Source: Macrotis lagotis
Taxonomy: Eukaryota > Chordata > Mammalia > Peramelemorphia > Peramelidae
Assembly: GCF_037893015.1 (NCBI RefSeq)
Contig: NC_133661.1
Coordinates: 182,134,508 to 182,198,507 of the forward strand
Length of the DNA: 64,000 nt
Direction of reading: 5' to 3'
The notes beneath the pieces are model-generated. The model did no database searches, was not told where the DNA came from, and worked only from the letters and a program-made list of their open reading frames with translations. This document shows positions 36,678 through 47,700 of the stretch, in pieces (position 1 is the stretch's first letter; each line of letters opens with the position of its first letter). The position numbers were made by a program, and so were the translations under genes.

Positions 36678-36718
36678 TTGTGTGTGTGTGTGTGTATGTG
36701 TGTGTGTGTGTGTGTGTT
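36678..36718 (+). repeat. (TG)n microsatellite
   Basis: About twenty TG units with one TATG interruption, in HOMEZ intron 1. Confidence 0.95.
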
Positions 36719-37194
36719 TGTTTCACTGAAGAGGGGGAGGGGCTTAAAAATAAAAAAGACAAATTTATTGAGGATGGAGTTGAAACTTCTTAGTCATTCC
36801 CCTATCCTTAACACAAAACAGGATCTAGAAACCCTTGTAGTTCCTCCCTTTCTGCTTTTTGTTGGTAGGACCTACTCAAAGTATTGTTTAATGTTTTTCA
36901 TGAATCAGCCCCTGGATGTGGTTAGTGTTTTTTTCTCCCCTCTCCAAACCAAATTCTTCTGGGGAGGAATCAGCCCATATAATGAATTTCTAAGACTAGG
37001 ATCTCTGTAGATCATGGTGGGTTTGTTTCTAAGAGACGAAGGATTCCAGAGGGCTTTTGTGGCCATATAGCCATGATTTCTTGTCTGTGCTACCACTAGC
37101 CCCTGGGGTGAGCTTCTGAAAGAAGTAGACTCCTCTTGTTCTGGGTTTAGTAATCCAGAGCTCTCACTTTTACAGGCATGCTTGAGTTTGCAAT

Positions 37195-37380
37195 GCAATT
37201 TTACAAAAATTACAGAATTTGATTTTTACAATAACATGCCCCGTTGTTATCCCCATTTTAGAGATAGGGGATCTGAGGGTCTGAGATACTAAGTGATTTG
37301 TCTTAAGTCTTGCCTGAGGCATGCTTCAAACCTTTACTTCTTGACTTCTAATCAAGCAACCTAGCCAATAAATCATGCTG
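37195..37380 (-). repeat. MIR-like fragment
   Basis: Antisense order CCCCATTTTAGAGATAGGGG, then TAAGTGATTTGTC and CTTGACTTCTAATC. Confidence 0.5.
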
Positions 37381-38084
37381 TTTTTATAATACCATGCATA
37401 ACTAGTGAGGATAACTGGCCCTAAGGGATTTGGGTCTTTTTTTTTGTCCCATTTTAAATATCACAACTTTGTCTTTTTAACCCTTCTTTCCCCCAGTATG
37501 TGGAAACCTATGTTCCTTGTCTCTAGACCACCCCACAAGGGAGAATATAGGAAAACTCCAGATTCCACCCAATATGTCTCTTATCTGTCCTGAGAATTCA
37601 TTAGGCATTTTCCTCATTTATCTTATCAGAGGATCATGCAAAAATAGGTTTTAAACTGAGACTTAAGAGGTCATTTGTCAGTAATTCTCTCTTCCCCCCT
37701 CTCTCCCAATTTAACAATTAAGAAAACTAAGACCCACACATACAGTGAACATCAGAGGTAGATTTTGAATCCAGGTTTTCTGACATCAGTCATTTCAAAT
37801 TCAGCAGTGTGACCCTCATTGTGATACTCTAGAATGGGCTTGGAGGTGCAGTGTATTATCCCTGAACTCAAAAATTGTGAAAAACCTGGCAGAGTACATT
37901 TCCAGGCCCCCCATCCAACCTGAAACAAGCAGATCCAGGATCTCCTTTACCTTCTTAGCTCATTAGGTTGTGCCACTTGCATAGTGATATTGCTTATCTC
38001 AGAACAGTAACAATGTGGGTTGGGAAGTAATTTTTCATAGAGGGGAAGGGAAAGATTTACTCTCAAGTTAACATTACTGTCTTA

Positions 38085-38275
38085 TATTTATACAGCATTT
38101 TCACATTCATTATCTCATTTCATTATCACAACAACCCTTTGAGATAGTAAAAGGAGATATTCTCATTTTATTTAGAAGGAAGCTTGGGACCAGAAGAGAT
38201 TAAAGGACTGGACCATTAACAAGGGGCTAATAAATGCCAAGGCAAACTAGGTGTGACACTCAAATCTAGTGTTCC
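38085..38275 (-). repeat. CORE-SINE (MIR/MAR1 type) fragment
   Basis: Antisense ATACAGCATTTTCACATTC, TTATCACAACAACCCTTTGAG and downstream head remnant. Confidence 0.6.
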
Positions 38276-39095
38276 TCACATTATTCCTAGTCTCAAGAGG
38301 AATGGTAAATTTAGTAATGAAAGCACATGGTAGCAAGGCTATGAGGTTGGAATTATTCACTGAATTGAAGATGTTTAGGAACATTAGCAGAGTTTATGAG
38401 AATGGGGAGTCTTTAAGGACTGTCCAAGTCGAGTTTCTTACCTGTCCCCCCCCCCCCCAAGCCTTCTGCCTGGGAGTTGCTTGAGTTTAGAGTTAATGCC
38501 CAGTTTAGGCAGAACTATCTTCAGAGGACCACTTAGCATAAAAAGAGATGAGAGCAGCCCCTCTGCATAGTAAGGCCCTAGGGATCCCTAGGGACTGGCT
38601 GAGCAGCTGGAAAACACAAAGGCAGGAAGAGGGGGGTGGGAGTGGGGAAAGGGTTAACCTTTGTTCTGAGGCTTACTTAGTGGTGAAGAGAATCCTCCTT
38701 CCCTTTTCCACCCTCTTTTGACCAGGTGTTGTATGTATGTCCCTGGTAGGAACCATCCCATAAACCTGAACTGCTTCTCCCTTTTTTAGCCTGAGAAGGT
38801 CTGTCTTTTCTCACCTAAGCTAGAAACATAGAGGGTGGTACTCCCATTCCCTTCTTATAGGATCTTTATTCCCAAAACATAAAGGTATCACTGTAAGGAA
38901 TTTGAGAGAGAGGAAGGAATCTAAGACAAGTAGAGCTACTTCCTACCTGGGAAGCAAGGATCCATTGAATATTATCTGTTATAGTATCTTCTTGTATCAT
39001 CACAACTATAAGAAGGGGAAGAAAGACCTGTCTGTCCATTTCAAAGCCTTCCACATCCTAGGGAACAGTTTGTGACAAATATAAATATTAGAGCT

Positions 39096-39250
39096 CTTTT
39101 TTCTTTTTCTTCTTTTTTGGCAAGGGAATGGAGTTAAGTGACTTGCCCAAGGCCACATAGCTAGGTAATAAGTGTCTGAGGCCAAATTTGAACTCAGGTA
39201 CTCCTGACTCCAGGGCCGGTGTTCTATCCACTGGGCCATCTAGCTGCCCC
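39096..39250 (-). repeat. WSINE-like SINE
   Basis: Antisense copy with GTTAAGTGACTTGCCCAAGG, TTTGAACTCAGG and CATCTAGCTGCCCC, about 260 bp upstream of the HOMEZ coding exon acceptor. Confidence 0.92.
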
Positions 39251-39542
39251 CCCTCCTGTTTCTTTTGAAAGAGATCTTGACCGACCATTTAACCACCACC
39301 ACAACATCCCATCCCCCTCCCCCAACTAGAGGTGACAGTCGAGGGTGCAGTGCTCTTTGAGGGAATTGGGACAAGATAGGATATATAAAGGTGTGCACAT
39401 GGTTATCTCCTCTCCTCATATTGCCACACAGATTTTGATGATAGAAGCCAGGGAAGATAGGAGGCAGGTAAGAGAGCTTAGTGGTTAAATCATTTCTCCT
39501 GTTGTTACAGCCATCTCAGAAGGGCACAAATCAGAAATCACC

Positions 39543-41102
39543 ATGCCCCCCAACAAAGAGGCTAACAGCTTTGCCAGCCCCCCCACAGGGCTCATCTGCC
39601 TCCCTCCTATCTCAGAGGAGCTGCAGCTCGTGTGGACCCAGGCTGCCCAGACCAGTGAGCTAGATGGCAACGAGCACTTGTTACGGACTTTCAGTTACTT
39701 TCCCTACCCCAGCCTAGCAGACATTGCTCTGCTTTGCCTTCGCTATGGACTGCAAATGGAGAAAGTTAAGACTTGGTTTATGGCCCAGCGACTTCGCTGC
39801 GGCATCAGCTGGTCATCAGAAGAAATTGAAGAGACTCGAGCCCGGGTTGTCTACAACCAGGACCAACTCCACTTCAAATCCCTTCTTTCTCTTACACATC
39901 ATGCAGGGCGACCCCCAGAGGATATTCCACCCACTCCAGTGCCACCCCCAGACTCAGCTGGCACCCACATTGGCCCTCTAACACTTAGTGAGCCCCCTCA
40001 GTTGAAACGATTAAAGATGGAGCCTGAAGAATCCTCACTACCCTTGAGCCACCACAAGACCAAGGAATCCTTGGTTGTACCTGGCAGTGGGGCCTTCCCC
40101 CATCAACCTGGTTTCTGGCAGGAACTGCAGAGTGGTCTCTCCAAGGAGCTGGTAAGCAGAGGTCCTGACCATCAACCCCATGGCCTGGGAACTACTGCCT
40201 GGGACCACCCTACTGGCTTCCATCTCTCACACACTCGGGACAGGCCTTCACCTATTGCATTACTTGCCAATAGTTGCAAGCAAGAGCCTGCATCCATCCT
40301 GCCTTCTCCTTCCTCTACCTCTTCTTCCTCTTTCCGTGTAATGGCTAATGGAGCCACTGCCTCCTCCAAACCACTTCAATCAGTGGGATGTGTTCCTCAG
40401 CCACCTTCCCCCAATGAACAGGCGCTACCTCCACATTTGGAGCCAGCTTGGCCCCAGGGTCTAAGACATAGCCCAGGACTAGGCAGAGCTACTTCAACTG
40501 AGCACTACTTCCCAGATATGCAGCGCCAACGGAAGACTAAACGCAAGACCAAAGAGCAGCTGGCCATTCTAAAGTCCTTCTTTTTACAGTGTCAGTGGGC
40601 TCGGCGTGAGGATTACTGTAAACTGGAACAAATCACTGGCCTACCTAGGCCAGAGATTATCCAGTGGTTTGGTGACACCCGCTATGCCCTCAAGCATGGA
40701 CAACTGAAGTGGTTTCGAGATAATGCAGTGCCTGGTCCCCCCAGTTACCAGGAACCTGCTACCTCCATTCCACAACCCTTGGCCAGGCCCTTGCAAGAAT
40801 GGGCTGAGATGCCACCACCACCCCTCCCTCCCCCTCCCCCAGACACAAGTCCCCTGGAACGGTACTGGACTGTTCACCAGCAGTTACGAGAAGATGACCT
40901 CCCTCGACTGAGTCTAGAGTCAGGGTTGAGCACCCAGCAAGTGTTAGACTGGTTCCATTATCGATCACCTGAGCCAGCAGAGGTGGTAGTTTGTCTGGAT
41001 GAAGAGGATGAAGAAGAAGAAGAGGAAGAAGAACTTCCAGGAGAGGATGGGGGTGAGGAGGAAGAGGAGGAAGAAGAGGAGGAAGTAATCATTCAGGATT
41101 GA
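39543..41102 (+). CDS. HOMEZ: HOMEZ, homeobox and leucine zipper-encoding protein
   Basis: A single large coding exon (acceptor at 39510, exon from 39511) encodes 519 aa from MPPNKEANSF, which corresponds to an internal Met near residue 25 of human HOMEZ. HD1 lies at about residues 28-90 (LADIALLCLRYGLQMEKVK, WFMAQRLR). HD2 is at about 329-390 (RKTKRKTKEQLAILKSFFLQ, IIQWFGDTRYALKHGQLKWF) and HD3 at about 436-485 (LERYWTVHQQL, LSTQQVLDWF). The tail is a near-pure Asp/Glu run ending VIIQD. HOMEZ is an atypical, probably nuclear, DNA-binding protein of the ZHX/HOMEZ group, broadly expressed, whose target genes are poorly known. Pro-rich linkers separate the domains. Identity is certain; the start codon choice is discussed in the findings. 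Confidence 0.97.
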   Translation: MPPNKEANSFASPPTGLICLPPISEELQLVWTQAAQTSELDGNEHLLRTFSYFPYPSLADIALLCLRYGLQMEKVKTWFMAQRLRCGISWSSEEIEETRARVVYNQDQLHFKSLLSLTHHAGRPPEDIPPTPVPPPDSAGTHIGPLTLSEPPQLKRLKMEPEESSLPLSHHKTKESLVVPGSGAFPHQPGFWQELQSGLSKELVSRGPDHQPHGLGTTAWDHPTGFHLSHTRDRPSPIALLANSCKQEPASILPSPSSTSSSSFRVMANGATASSKPLQSVGCVPQPPSPNEQALPPHLEPAWPQGLRHSPGLGRATSTEHYFPDMQRQRKTKRKTKEQLAILKSFFLQCQWARREDYCKLEQITGLPRPEIIQWFGDTRYALKHGQLKWFRDNAVPGPPSYQEPATSIPQPLARPLQEWAEMPPPPLPPPPPDTSPLERYWTVHQQLREDDLPRLSLESGLSTQQVLDWFHYRSPEPAEVVVCLDEEDEEEEEEEELPGEDGGEEEEEEEEEEVIIQD

Positions 41103-42415
41103 GTGGGGAATTGGGGAGGGGGGGATGTTATTAGAAGATGAATCAACTTAGTGACTGTTGAAACAAACAAAAAAAATATCCACATTTTTCTTACCTTGTT
41201 GGCAAAGAACTGAGAGGCTATGTATTTGGTGAGGGGAAGGTAGGGACATAGACACAAAGTAAGGGTTTTGGGGTGGGGGGTAGGGGGCAGGAGGCCATAA
41301 ATATGGGTCTTCTGTCCTTTATCAATCCTTTGTTGAAGAGAGGGGGGAATTTGACCCAAACTACCTTGCATTGCCACAGGAACTCTTCTGTTCTTCCTCT
41401 TCTCCCCACTCTTGTCTCCTTCTTTCCTCCTACCCCACTTCTGTCACCCTTTTTGTCCTAGCTTAGTGCAGTGACTTGAATTAGGTCTCAATTCTTAGAG
41501 GCCATAATTGCCATTTCTACTACATTTCCCTTAGAATAAGGGTCACAGCTTCCATCTGAGTGCATATCCAAGGCACAATGTGGGGTGGAACCTTGGCCTG
41601 TCTCTTAACACACATTTCTTCATTCTCTCTAACTCAAACTTCATGCCATTCTTACCTACTTATACACACTGTCCACCAGCAAAAAATGCCCTAATTCTAA
41701 TCCTAAAATTTATTTTTTTAAAACAAACTTTGACATGTAAGGGCCATCCTAGCCCTTTCTAGTGAACACAAAGTACTGCAGTAATGTAGTGGCTGATCTA
41801 AATGGAATCTATGGATGGTAGAAAATAGAGCAGAAACTTATTACTAAGAGAGGCAAGTAGTGATGAGGTATCTACTGTTTAGGAACTCAACGGAAGATGG
41901 TTCCAGGTTTGATTTTACAAATCAAGCCCCTGTTATATCTCTATCTCCCTATCTAAAGTCCAGAGCTACATAAGACTCTGGCATTTCATTTATTTGGGGG
42001 ATTTGTTTTGTCACTAGGAGAATTTTTTTCCACCTCAATTTACATTGGATGTCTTGAAATGCAGGGACTGTGGCCTCTGCCTAAATTAATCTTTGATTTG
42101 TTATGGAATGGTTTTCATCAGTTAAGGTTGGGTAAAAAGAAAGTATACACCATTGGGCTGTTTCCTTTGAAGAAAAAGTATAAGGGAGAGAATCCCAAAT
42201 TGCTAGAAATGTAATAAAAAGGTAAAGAAAAAATTGTCTCTTTCTATCCTCCATTCTGTCATCCCATAAGCTAGACTTTTGCTTTGGACTCTTAAGGAGT
42301 AAGGTGAGATAGTATTTAACATTTATGTTTACTGTGTTTTTATTTTGCAAAAAAGTGTGTAGAAAAAGGAAACCAGCTTCCTAAAGGAAGCAATAAACCA
42401 GCATTCTTAGAAGAA
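41103..42415 (+). other. HOMEZ: HOMEZ 3' UTR with two poly(A) signals
   Basis: AATAAA occurs at 42213-42218 and again at 42392-42397. Either could end the transcript, giving a UTR of 1.1-1.3 kb. No repeat was recognised inside it. Confidence 0.65.
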
Positions 42416-44385
42416 ATTGATCCAAATTCTCTCTCTGCCACTAAATGGTAATATTTAAGATTTTTTAATCTTTCCAATATAGACCCAGAAATGAAAGAAC
42501 TTTGGCTCTTAAAGTTATTCTCTCTACCTGCTTTTAAGAGACTTTTTAGAAAAGTATACAGGGAATCTACAAGGAAGAGTGAGATTCTGGTTCTGTTACA
42601 GTCACTATATCAAATGTCTAAATGTTTTCTACCCCAAAACCTGTAAAATATTAAGCTTTATAGTTAGAAAGGTTCTTTGACACTATCTAAATTGAGCTGT
42701 ATCTGAAACATGAATCTCTATGACATACCATACAAAGTATCATCCAGCTTCTATTTCAACATCTTGGTTGATAGGGAACACACTACCTCATGAAGCAGCC
42801 CATTCTGGTGGGTTTTTTCATTTTTTGGACAACTCTAAGGTATTTAGTTATATTAAGATGAAATAAAGTCTGCCATATAATACTTTAAGCAAAACAATTA
42901 GTGTATACTATCTCAATTGGAGACTCATAGCAGCTCTTTGAAGCAAGTAGGTAACTATATTATATCCAATAAAGATGAAGAGATAGTCTTGGAGAAGTTG
43001 AATCTAGAACTCCCCAGACTCCCAAGTATATCAGGCTTTCCACCACACTATGATGCTTCCATGGAATTTCCTCCTTGCTTTTAATGCTGCCCTCTGGAGC
43101 CCCAGATTAAATCTGTTGTATCATATCCTCAAGACTATAAACAACTTAATTTTCCAGGCCATACAACCAGATTAGAGGAATCTGGGTTTGATTGTTTCAT
43201 GTATAAATCAGTTATGTGGCATCTCTCATGTATCCATAAAGTTACAATGACGCTATCTAGTTGGCACTTAGCAGTAATGAGTTACTAAAGGTCATCCAGT
43301 AGCTACTTTTCCCCCCAAACCTTAAAAATCACTAAGGAATGTTGATAGTATACTCCAAGTAGGATAGGAAGATATAGTTCTTGAAATTCTGGCATGGTGC
43401 TAGTGGCTACCCTGTTACAGTGTATTGCTTCCCAATGAACTTTGTGGGAGCCCTTTGTATGAACATAGGTAGGTACACTTATAGTAATAGTGTGGATATT
43501 TAGTAGTTGGGGATTCGGTTCTGCCTTGTACTTTTCCAGGATTGTCATTCCTACAAAACCATCTATTACTCCCAGGATAATATACAAATCTCTATAAACC
43601 ACCCAAAACTTTTATACAGTAGGAGTTATTTGATGTTTAATAAGGATGGAATAGTGGTGAAGTACCCTTTAGGTAGTCCTCTACATCCTTGGCACTCTTA
43701 ACCTTGCTTAGGGAGATGGAGAACCATGGGGATTCTATGCTTTAAATGGCATAGTTGGTATAGGGGATACTGATGACAGAAAAAATCTTCCTAATTATTA
43801 TTTTTATGAATCAATAAATTGGGAACATAAGTGCCTCACACTTAATATTTTTACAGGGGGGGAAAAACAGAAGAAGAGAAAAGTAATTAATTTAGTAACT
43901 AGGCATAGAGGAGGCCACAAGTATATGGATTAAAAAATGTAATCACTGGACAAGGTAGGTAGAGGAATTGATTCAAATTTTGAATGCTTGCTTCTGGCTA
44001 GAGATGATGCTACCCTGAACTAAGAAACAGTTTTGATGTGTAGTTGCTGAATGTATTCACCACTTTTGCACTGGCATCTGTTTCTACTTCCTGCATTTAA
44101 ATTTCTTGAGATGATATTTAATATGACCTGAGGAAGGAAAAATAGCCATCTTTCCAAAGCAACAATAGATAGAAGTGTCTTAGATGTTCCTTATTTCCCA
44201 GATACCCCAGAAGTGAAGGAATCTTTGAGTACATTAACAGTATACCTTGAAAACAAGTATTAAGGGATCTTTTGTAATATCCTGGTAACATCCTGAGAAT
44301 TAGCTACAACCACAGCTAATTCTCAGGATCTCACTGGCAACATATACAGGACAGTATGAGGAGATAGGGAAAGGTTGATCCAGGA
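42416..44385. other. Spacer between HOMEZ and RNF212B 3' ends
   Basis: No gene was recognised. It holds an antisense MIR/CORE-like piece at 42875-43065 and a perfect hairpin at 44290-44329. HOMEZ and RNF212B converge here. Sequence 43.1-44.2 kb shows nothing identifiable. Confidence 0.6.
44290..44329. repeat. Perfect 16-bp inverted repeat with 8-nt loop
   Basis: Left arm ATCCTGAGAATTAGCT (44290-44305), loop ACAACCAC (44306-44313), right arm AGCTAATTCTCAGGAT (44314-44329). The arms pair without mismatch. Confidence 0.95.
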
Positions 44386-44756
44386 GCAGGGAACGATCAG
44401 TGCTTTATTCTCCCTGACTAATCACATCTGCCTTTGTTGTTGGGCAACCTGCAATAGAAGAGAGGAATGCAAAGCTGTTGTGCCCAGCCATAAGGAAGGC
44501 CACAAAGCTCCCATGATGCAAGCCACAAGGCATAATTTTCAGGGGAAGTGTGATTCTTTTCCAACCTCCACCTAAACTACTGTTTATTCTATAGGTCACA
44601 GGGAGTGAACAGTCTTTAATGACCCTATCCCTCTGGTGTGTATTATTTTCTGCAAACTTTTCAGGGACACTAGAAAGCTTCCTTCCTCTAGTGACACATC
44701 TTTGGCAGCCATGTTCTTGCTAAGGAGAAGTATATATAGAGTAAGATGCAAGTCAC
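44385..44756 (-). other. RNF212B: Possible RNF212B 3' UTR and poly(A) signal
   Basis: In gene sense an AATAAA lies at 44409-44404, about 350 nt after the candidate stop. It supports termination at the TAG but is not proof. Confidence 0.4.
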
Positions 44757-47700
44757 CTACCTAGACTGATGTAATTGAGGTGTCTGGGGGGTGACCGGGA
44801 GCTGAGAAAAGAAAGAGCTGTTAGAAATATTCTCAAACTCTAAACCATTGGAAATGAACCCAATACTTGTGTTTAGTTATTCATCTGGTTAATATCTTTT
44901 CCTTAGAAGCTCCTTCCTACTCTTTCTTGGCCATGTGCTATTTCAGTGGATCAGATCAAAGGTCTATCCTTTTGTACTAAAAGCATCATTGTAGGGACAG
45001 ATAGGTGGTGCAGTGGATACAGTACTAGCCCTGGAGTCAGGAGGACCTGAGTTTAAATTTGACCTCAGACACTTAAATTGCCTGCTATATATTACCTTGG
45101 GCAAGTCACTTAACCCTATTGCCTTAAATAAAATAAATAAATGAAATAAAAGCATCATTGTAACTACCTTCCCTAGGGGATAAAAGTATCCTCCAAGAAT
45201 ATTTATCCTTTGGAACCGTTGTGACAGGACTCAACAGAAAACAGTTATCAGCAACTAAAATAACAAAACCTATTCACTTCAGAATTTTCCCTTTAGTGAT
45301 CTGATAACCCAGATCTTTGCCCACAATTTATACTCTCTCATTCTAGTTAAGAGCCAGAGTTGGGCACTTTCCACCATTCAGAGATCTAAAGAGCAGTGCA
45401 TTATTTGTGCTAAAATTAGTGAATTAGATAGAACTCACCTGTCGGACTGGTAGCTGGAGAGCCACAGGAGTCTCTGGTGCTGATCTACCATCACTCTGAC
45501 CTGAGGGAGCAGAAAAGACCCTTCAGGAATTCCTAAATGCTGTGGGCTCCAATGGCAAGACAGCTCTGAGCTTATGGAAGCCAGAGGCAGGCATAAGGGG
45601 TTGGTCTATTCTTTAAAGCCATTAGCAAAAAATTAAAGGGGAGGTGATGAGATCCATATTTCTTGCATAAGATATGATCTGAGATTTAAATTCAACTAAG
45701 TAGAAAGTGTTTACAAAGAGAAGGATGGTTGAGAAAGATATAAGATGGCTATTGCCAAAGAGGGGTACACAACTACTTTTTGATTTTAGAATTTATCATC
45801 GGGGCAGCTAGGTGGCATAGTGGATAAAGCACCAGCCCTGGAGTCAGGAGTACCTGGGTTCAAATCTGGTCTCAGACACTTAATAATTACCTAGCTGTGT
45901 GGCTTTGGGCAAGCCACTTAACCCCGTTTGCCTTACAAAAAAAAAACTAAAAAAAAAAAAAAGAATTTATCGTCAGTGAAAACAAAGCTCCTTCCTAGCT
46001 TGCTGACAACAACCACCAACTATAGTTGCTTCTACTCTGGTAACTGAATATTTAACCCAAGATGAATTAGGAAATTAGGGTAAATACTACCAATGTAAAA
46101 AGCAAAAAAAAATTGATTTTTTTTAATCCAATATGGACCAGTATGTGAAAATCTGTCATAAAGTTGCACATCTATCAGTTAAAACATAGGGTAAAAAGAA
46201 GGTAATCTGTCTCAGTGGTATCAGACATCCATTCTCTTTTCCTTGACCTTAATACAAAATATTTCAGGACTTCTTGCCTCCCACAATCACTTTCACTAGT
46301 GAGCAGACACAAATTGGTAGTCAGTAGTAGAACAACTCTTATATTGGCTGCTTGGGGTTTAGTTTGGATTCATATTTTATTAACCATTATGATCCATAAA
46401 AATACTTTTTTTTCCTTCTTGGCTCCTAAGATTATTTAAAATAAATTATTTTCAAAAAGATTGTTTTCAAGTAAATTTTTTCCGTCAGGATGCCAACAAG
46501 CATGTTTTTAGCTAGGGAAGGTGCTGGAAAAAATGTAGCTCTTTGGGAATGTAATTCACTTACTTGAGCCGCTGGGTGTGAGAGCTGTATTCCCAGTAAC
46601 ACCATCTAGATAAGACCTGACTGAAGAAATCCTTGGTCCTGAGGAAGCAGAGATAGCCCTAATAGAGATTGGATGAGAAAGGAGCTATTAGAAGGGAGGA
46701 TGAAACAGTAAATTTTATGTACGGGGCAATACATATATTTCAATTTGCAGAGTCAAAATTTCACATGTCAAGAAAAAATACCCTGTGCTTCCAATTAATG
46801 GTACTTAAAATCTGAGAGTTTAGGAAATGGATTCTAAATAGTTATGACTATGTAGGTCAGCTTTTGTGGGGGAGTGGGGGTAGAGGGTAGCCAGCAGATA
46901 CAATTCAGTTGTGAAAATTTTGAGAGCAATCTTTGCTCCTAAATGTGGAAAGAGGAGTATCCAAAAGATCATAAACTTAGAGTTAGAAGGGAATTTAAAG
47001 GTCATCTTGTCCAATCTCATTTTATAGTGGAGGAAACTAAGACTCAAGAGATGTTAAATGACCTGCCCAGGCCCACTTGTTGATTGAGCCAGGTTTAAGA
47101 TGAATAACCCCTGCCTCTAAATCCAGGACTTTGTCTACTGCATGATAGATTAATGGCTAGCAGGGTATAATGTGTAATTAAGGCAGCTTTCAGGGTTCCA
47201 GAGTAAAGGGGATATATTGCAACTCACCAATAAGATAAGCTATTAGTAGGAGCTGGTGAAGGAGTGTCTGAAAAGCATAAAAAAAAAGTAATTAAAGCAA
47301 TCAATGAATTGAAAAGATTCAGATATACTGGTGATGGGAGAGATAGAATTGATGGCTGCCACTGAAAGAAAAGTGAGTTAAGAGCACAAGACAATATTTT
47401 ACCTCCCTCCCTTGTGATCTCTCCATATATGGGAGTCAAAGCATCTATGCTGTATATTAAGGTATATTATACTATCTTGGTGTGACCCCTGGCAAATTGT
47501 GTTCCATGAAAATGCTGCAGAAGAAACAGAACACACTAAATAATTATAATTATTTAATATAATATCACAATAAATAAGTTTCTATGTCCTAAATATGGTC
47601 ATTCTTCAAATAACTGACCTCACAAAACTGTAAAGAAAGCAGAAGTTATCTAGGTCAATCTATATGAAAATCATAATCTAATTCAATCTACTAAGCATTT

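Larger units (their letters stand above)
35359..39510 (+). other. HOMEZ: HOMEZ intron 1
   Basis: GTGAGT donor and TTGTTACAG acceptor. It contains a composite antisense SINE (36115-36345), a (TG)n tract, antisense MIR/CORE-like pieces at about 37195-37380, 37700-37800 and 38085-38275, and an antisense SINE at 39096-39250. No other exon was recognised. Confidence 0.7.

Noticed and set aside
46620-46620. Acceptor at 46620 for the RNF212B exon
   Set aside because: It would put the following exon out of frame; the AG four bases further in (exon from 46616) keeps phase with both neighbours.
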